From Microcebus murinus (lineage: Eukaryota > Chordata > Mammalia > Primates > Cheirogaleidae), in the NCBI RefSeq assembly GCF_040939455.1, contig NC_134116.1, positions 75,223,900-75,287,899 of the forward strand: DNA of 64,000 nt, read 5' to 3'. The notes under the pieces are model-generated. The model did no database searches. It had not been told where the DNA came from and saw only the letters and a list, made by a program, of their open reading frames with translations. Positions 61,550-64,000 of the stretch are shown here, in pieces (position 1 is the first letter of the stretch; each line of letters starts with the position of its first letter). Both the position numbers and the translations under genes were made by a program.

Positions 61550-64000
61550 AAACCAGAAAGTATTGTTTTTAGATGAGAAAAGCAAGCATACCTTAAAGAA
61601 AGCCAGTATATTCTTTAATTTTCATAATTTTATTCTTTAAAATGGAAAGGGCCTGATAATGGTTTTCAAGATGAAAAAAGGGCACTGTGAATTTTCAATG
61701 ATAATTCTTGTTTATAATAAAAATGATTTTTGTTAAAAAGGATAGGGCGGCTCTAATTAAGCAGTGTTCTTGTTGAACTCACAAGCATAAACAGAAAGCA
61801 CTAACAACTTGGCCATGAAGGTCGCATCTCTCAATTTGGAGTAAGTAACAGAGGGTTTTATTTCAGTCCTCAACTGTGGTTGGCCGTGCTGCCCACCTCG
61901 TACAAGTCTCTCTCAAGGAGGCTTTCTTCCAACCTTCAGCTTCTTAATAAAGCCACCTGGAATCGGGTGGTGATCCTACAGTGGTGCTCCTTGCAATGCC
62001 TGGGTGCAGAGCCCACAGATGGCCCAGAGACTGGGGAAGGAGAGACTTGCCAGCCTTATGAGTGATTCCCAGACTGAGCTGGGACTGCCTTCCATGGTCC
62101 AAGGGAAACGTGGTCATTTGGGGAGGGTCGTATTGAGTGAAATGAGGCAGTAGATCCCAGGAAAGGAGTCACTCTGCGTGGCTGTTCTCCATCGATCTCA
62201 GCATCAGAACCTAACAGCCTTTGACAGCAGCCTCGGCAAAGACCTGGGCAGATGGCACAGAGTCCACTGATCAGTCGTGAGAGGGGGAGTATCAGGCCAG
62301 GGCCACGAGTGGAGCCCTCAGGTCACCAGGACCCAGAGATGTGCCTCTGCCTTACAACAAAAGGACGTTATCGTGAGGAATTACACTCTACAGAACATAC
62401 ATACCTGTAACACACTTGAATCTATTTGTTTAAACTAATTATAATCACAACCATCAGATCACAGTAATTTCCAATAGAGGAGAGAGACCATCGTCTTGGT
62501 CAAGCTCCAACACAAGAGAGAAGGAAGGCCTACTAAGCAGATGAGAACTCACACGTAGCAAGGTATATTATTTCTACATCCCAAGCTGGAAACAGATGCA
62601 TAACTGATGTTCCCTTCCCATTCTTCTTCCTGCAAATGATGCTGTCTAGCCCTTTGCTTTGCGTTGCCTAATCCAATAGCCAAAGTCTTCATTCCTGAGA
62701 CTGCTTCTTTGGAAAAATCTGTTCACTAATGAAAACTGTATCTACAAAGTGAGGGGTCAGGGCTCGGACAATTTCATCCTCGCCTGAACTGCTCTGCAGA
62801 ACTAGAAAAACCCTTCCAATGTAAGAAGATCTTTAAACCATGGGGACGTTTTTCACCACTAGGTAGCTAAGACATTTGCCTATTTCACTTAACTTTCTAC
62901 GTTCTTAATGTACTCTAATGAACGTCAAGTGCAATAGAAATGGTCAGAGAAAGAGCGCATGTGGCACGAAAAATGTCGTAGAAAAAAATACAGTTCTTTA
63001 ATTTGGCAGAGAAATTCTATTTCGAGGAGCAATGTCACTGAACTTTGTGTAATATTGTGATTTAGAAGTCATTTTTCTGTCTTTGTGACCACTTCATAGC
63101 TACAAATCTCTTGCAGGGGTGTGGGGGTCTGAGAAGGATAAAAATACTTATTACAACTGGCAAAAAGCGTGATGCTGAGAGAGGGCGTGTTTAGTATTTT
63201 TAAACTGAAAACATTAAACAGGCAAAGATGATGGCTTTCTAGGTGAATAAGATTTGAATTTCCTATTACAAGGATAAATAAATCCTGGACTCTATCAGCT
63301 CAAAAACTGAATTAGTAGAGTACTGATTTTTCCTCCACTTATTGGATTAGAAAAGCCAGAGCACTGTTTTTTTTTTTGTTTGTTTTTTAATTACCTTTTT
63401 TCTCAGTTCAAACTCTAGTGAAGGGAAAATTTAAAATTTATTAATTTTATTATAACAAAGGCTTTCATCCTTACCTGATAACATAGCAAAATAACATTAT
63501 GGGGATTGATGTATATGTTTAGCTACTAACAGCCTACAAATGTCTGTTACAGAACTGTTCTGTCAGGTTACTGCTTACTAAGGAGCAAGTAAAGAAACCA
63601 ATTACCTAACAGGTTATATTCGAAAAAGTTTAGGAGAAGGTTGTTAGGAACTAAAAACAATCTCCCATAAAAAGTATAACAGATGGTATTTAAATTTCCA
63701 GGTTAACTCCCCAAAGTCAATTGCACCCATTAGCATCTGATTATAACAACTGCCGAGTTCTGGTCATGGAGAAGATTTTCCTTTCTTTCCTTTCCTTCTC
63801 TGAAGAAGAGTGTTAAGCCTCGGAGACACTTTTTAAAAATGCAGAGTTTCCTTGCCTTCCTCTTAGCTGCCCTCCTAAGTCCCTCTCCCAGCTCCTCACT
63901 CCTAGAGTCTGTCTACGCCTCACCCCGTGGCTCCCACCCAGGTCTGCCTGTCTGCCCCAAACTGGCTGGGGTTCCAAATGGCCCAGCGCCACAGTTTCTT

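Overview
The window is mammalian nuclear DNA, and most likely from a Malagasy lemur or another strepsirrhine primate. The best clue is the Alu at 61214-61549. It has the dimeric Alu layout plus an AT-rich stretch in its middle linker and a right-arm 3' end that I associate with lemur Alus. The two young LINE-1 tails at 3416-4246 and 58102-58310 also fit a strepsirrhine. The exact species cannot be fixed from the sequence alone.

Only one gene is recognisable: MTUS2 (TIP150/KIAA0774), a microtubule plus-end scaffold protein, on the minus strand. Two coding exons are present. The large first coding exon (21133-23217) encodes residues 1-695. The next exon (15080-15320) encodes residues 696-775 plus one base of the following codon. 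The splice signals agree in phase: GAG|GTAAGA, then CAG|GTTACA, then TTCAG|GTAACT. A good acceptor at 23460-23461 implies a 242-base 5' leader on the first coding exon, carrying four short upstream ORFs, and at least one further noncoding exon at higher coordinates. Later exons, which carry the C-terminal coiled coil, would lie below position 1. The whole window is therefore probably inside the MTUS2 transcription unit: 1-15079 is intron, 15321-21132 is intron, and 23460-64000 is 5' intron or upstream DNA.

Everything else is interspersed repeats and unassigned noncoding DNA. Old L2 copies dominate on both strands. There are also MIR, L1M fragments, three hAT-type copies with one motif, one MER5-like copy, a Tigger-type element, two MLT1-type LTRs, a pair of MaLR-like LTRs, two Alus, and several microsatellites. 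Younger insertions still show target-site duplications: a 5'-inverted L1 (3416-4246), a short L1 tail (58102-58310), two Alus, a 413-bp solo LTR (11876-12288, TSD TCAT) and a 325-bp solo LTR (49704-50028, TSD ATAAC).

The most unusual structure is a 143-bp element at 53864-54006. It consists of two perfect 61-bp inverted arms around a 21-bp loop. It begins TG and ends CA, is flanked by a 6-bp duplication (GACACC), is CpG-rich, and carries a YY1-like site in each arm. Other oddities are a 134-bp AT-rich imperfect palindrome, a perfect 15-bp hairpin, a 21-bp minisatellite and an unidentified pair of diverged direct repeats. I found no evidence for an unknown multi-gene system. Family names for the old repeats come from memory of consensus sequences and need RepeatMasker confirmation.
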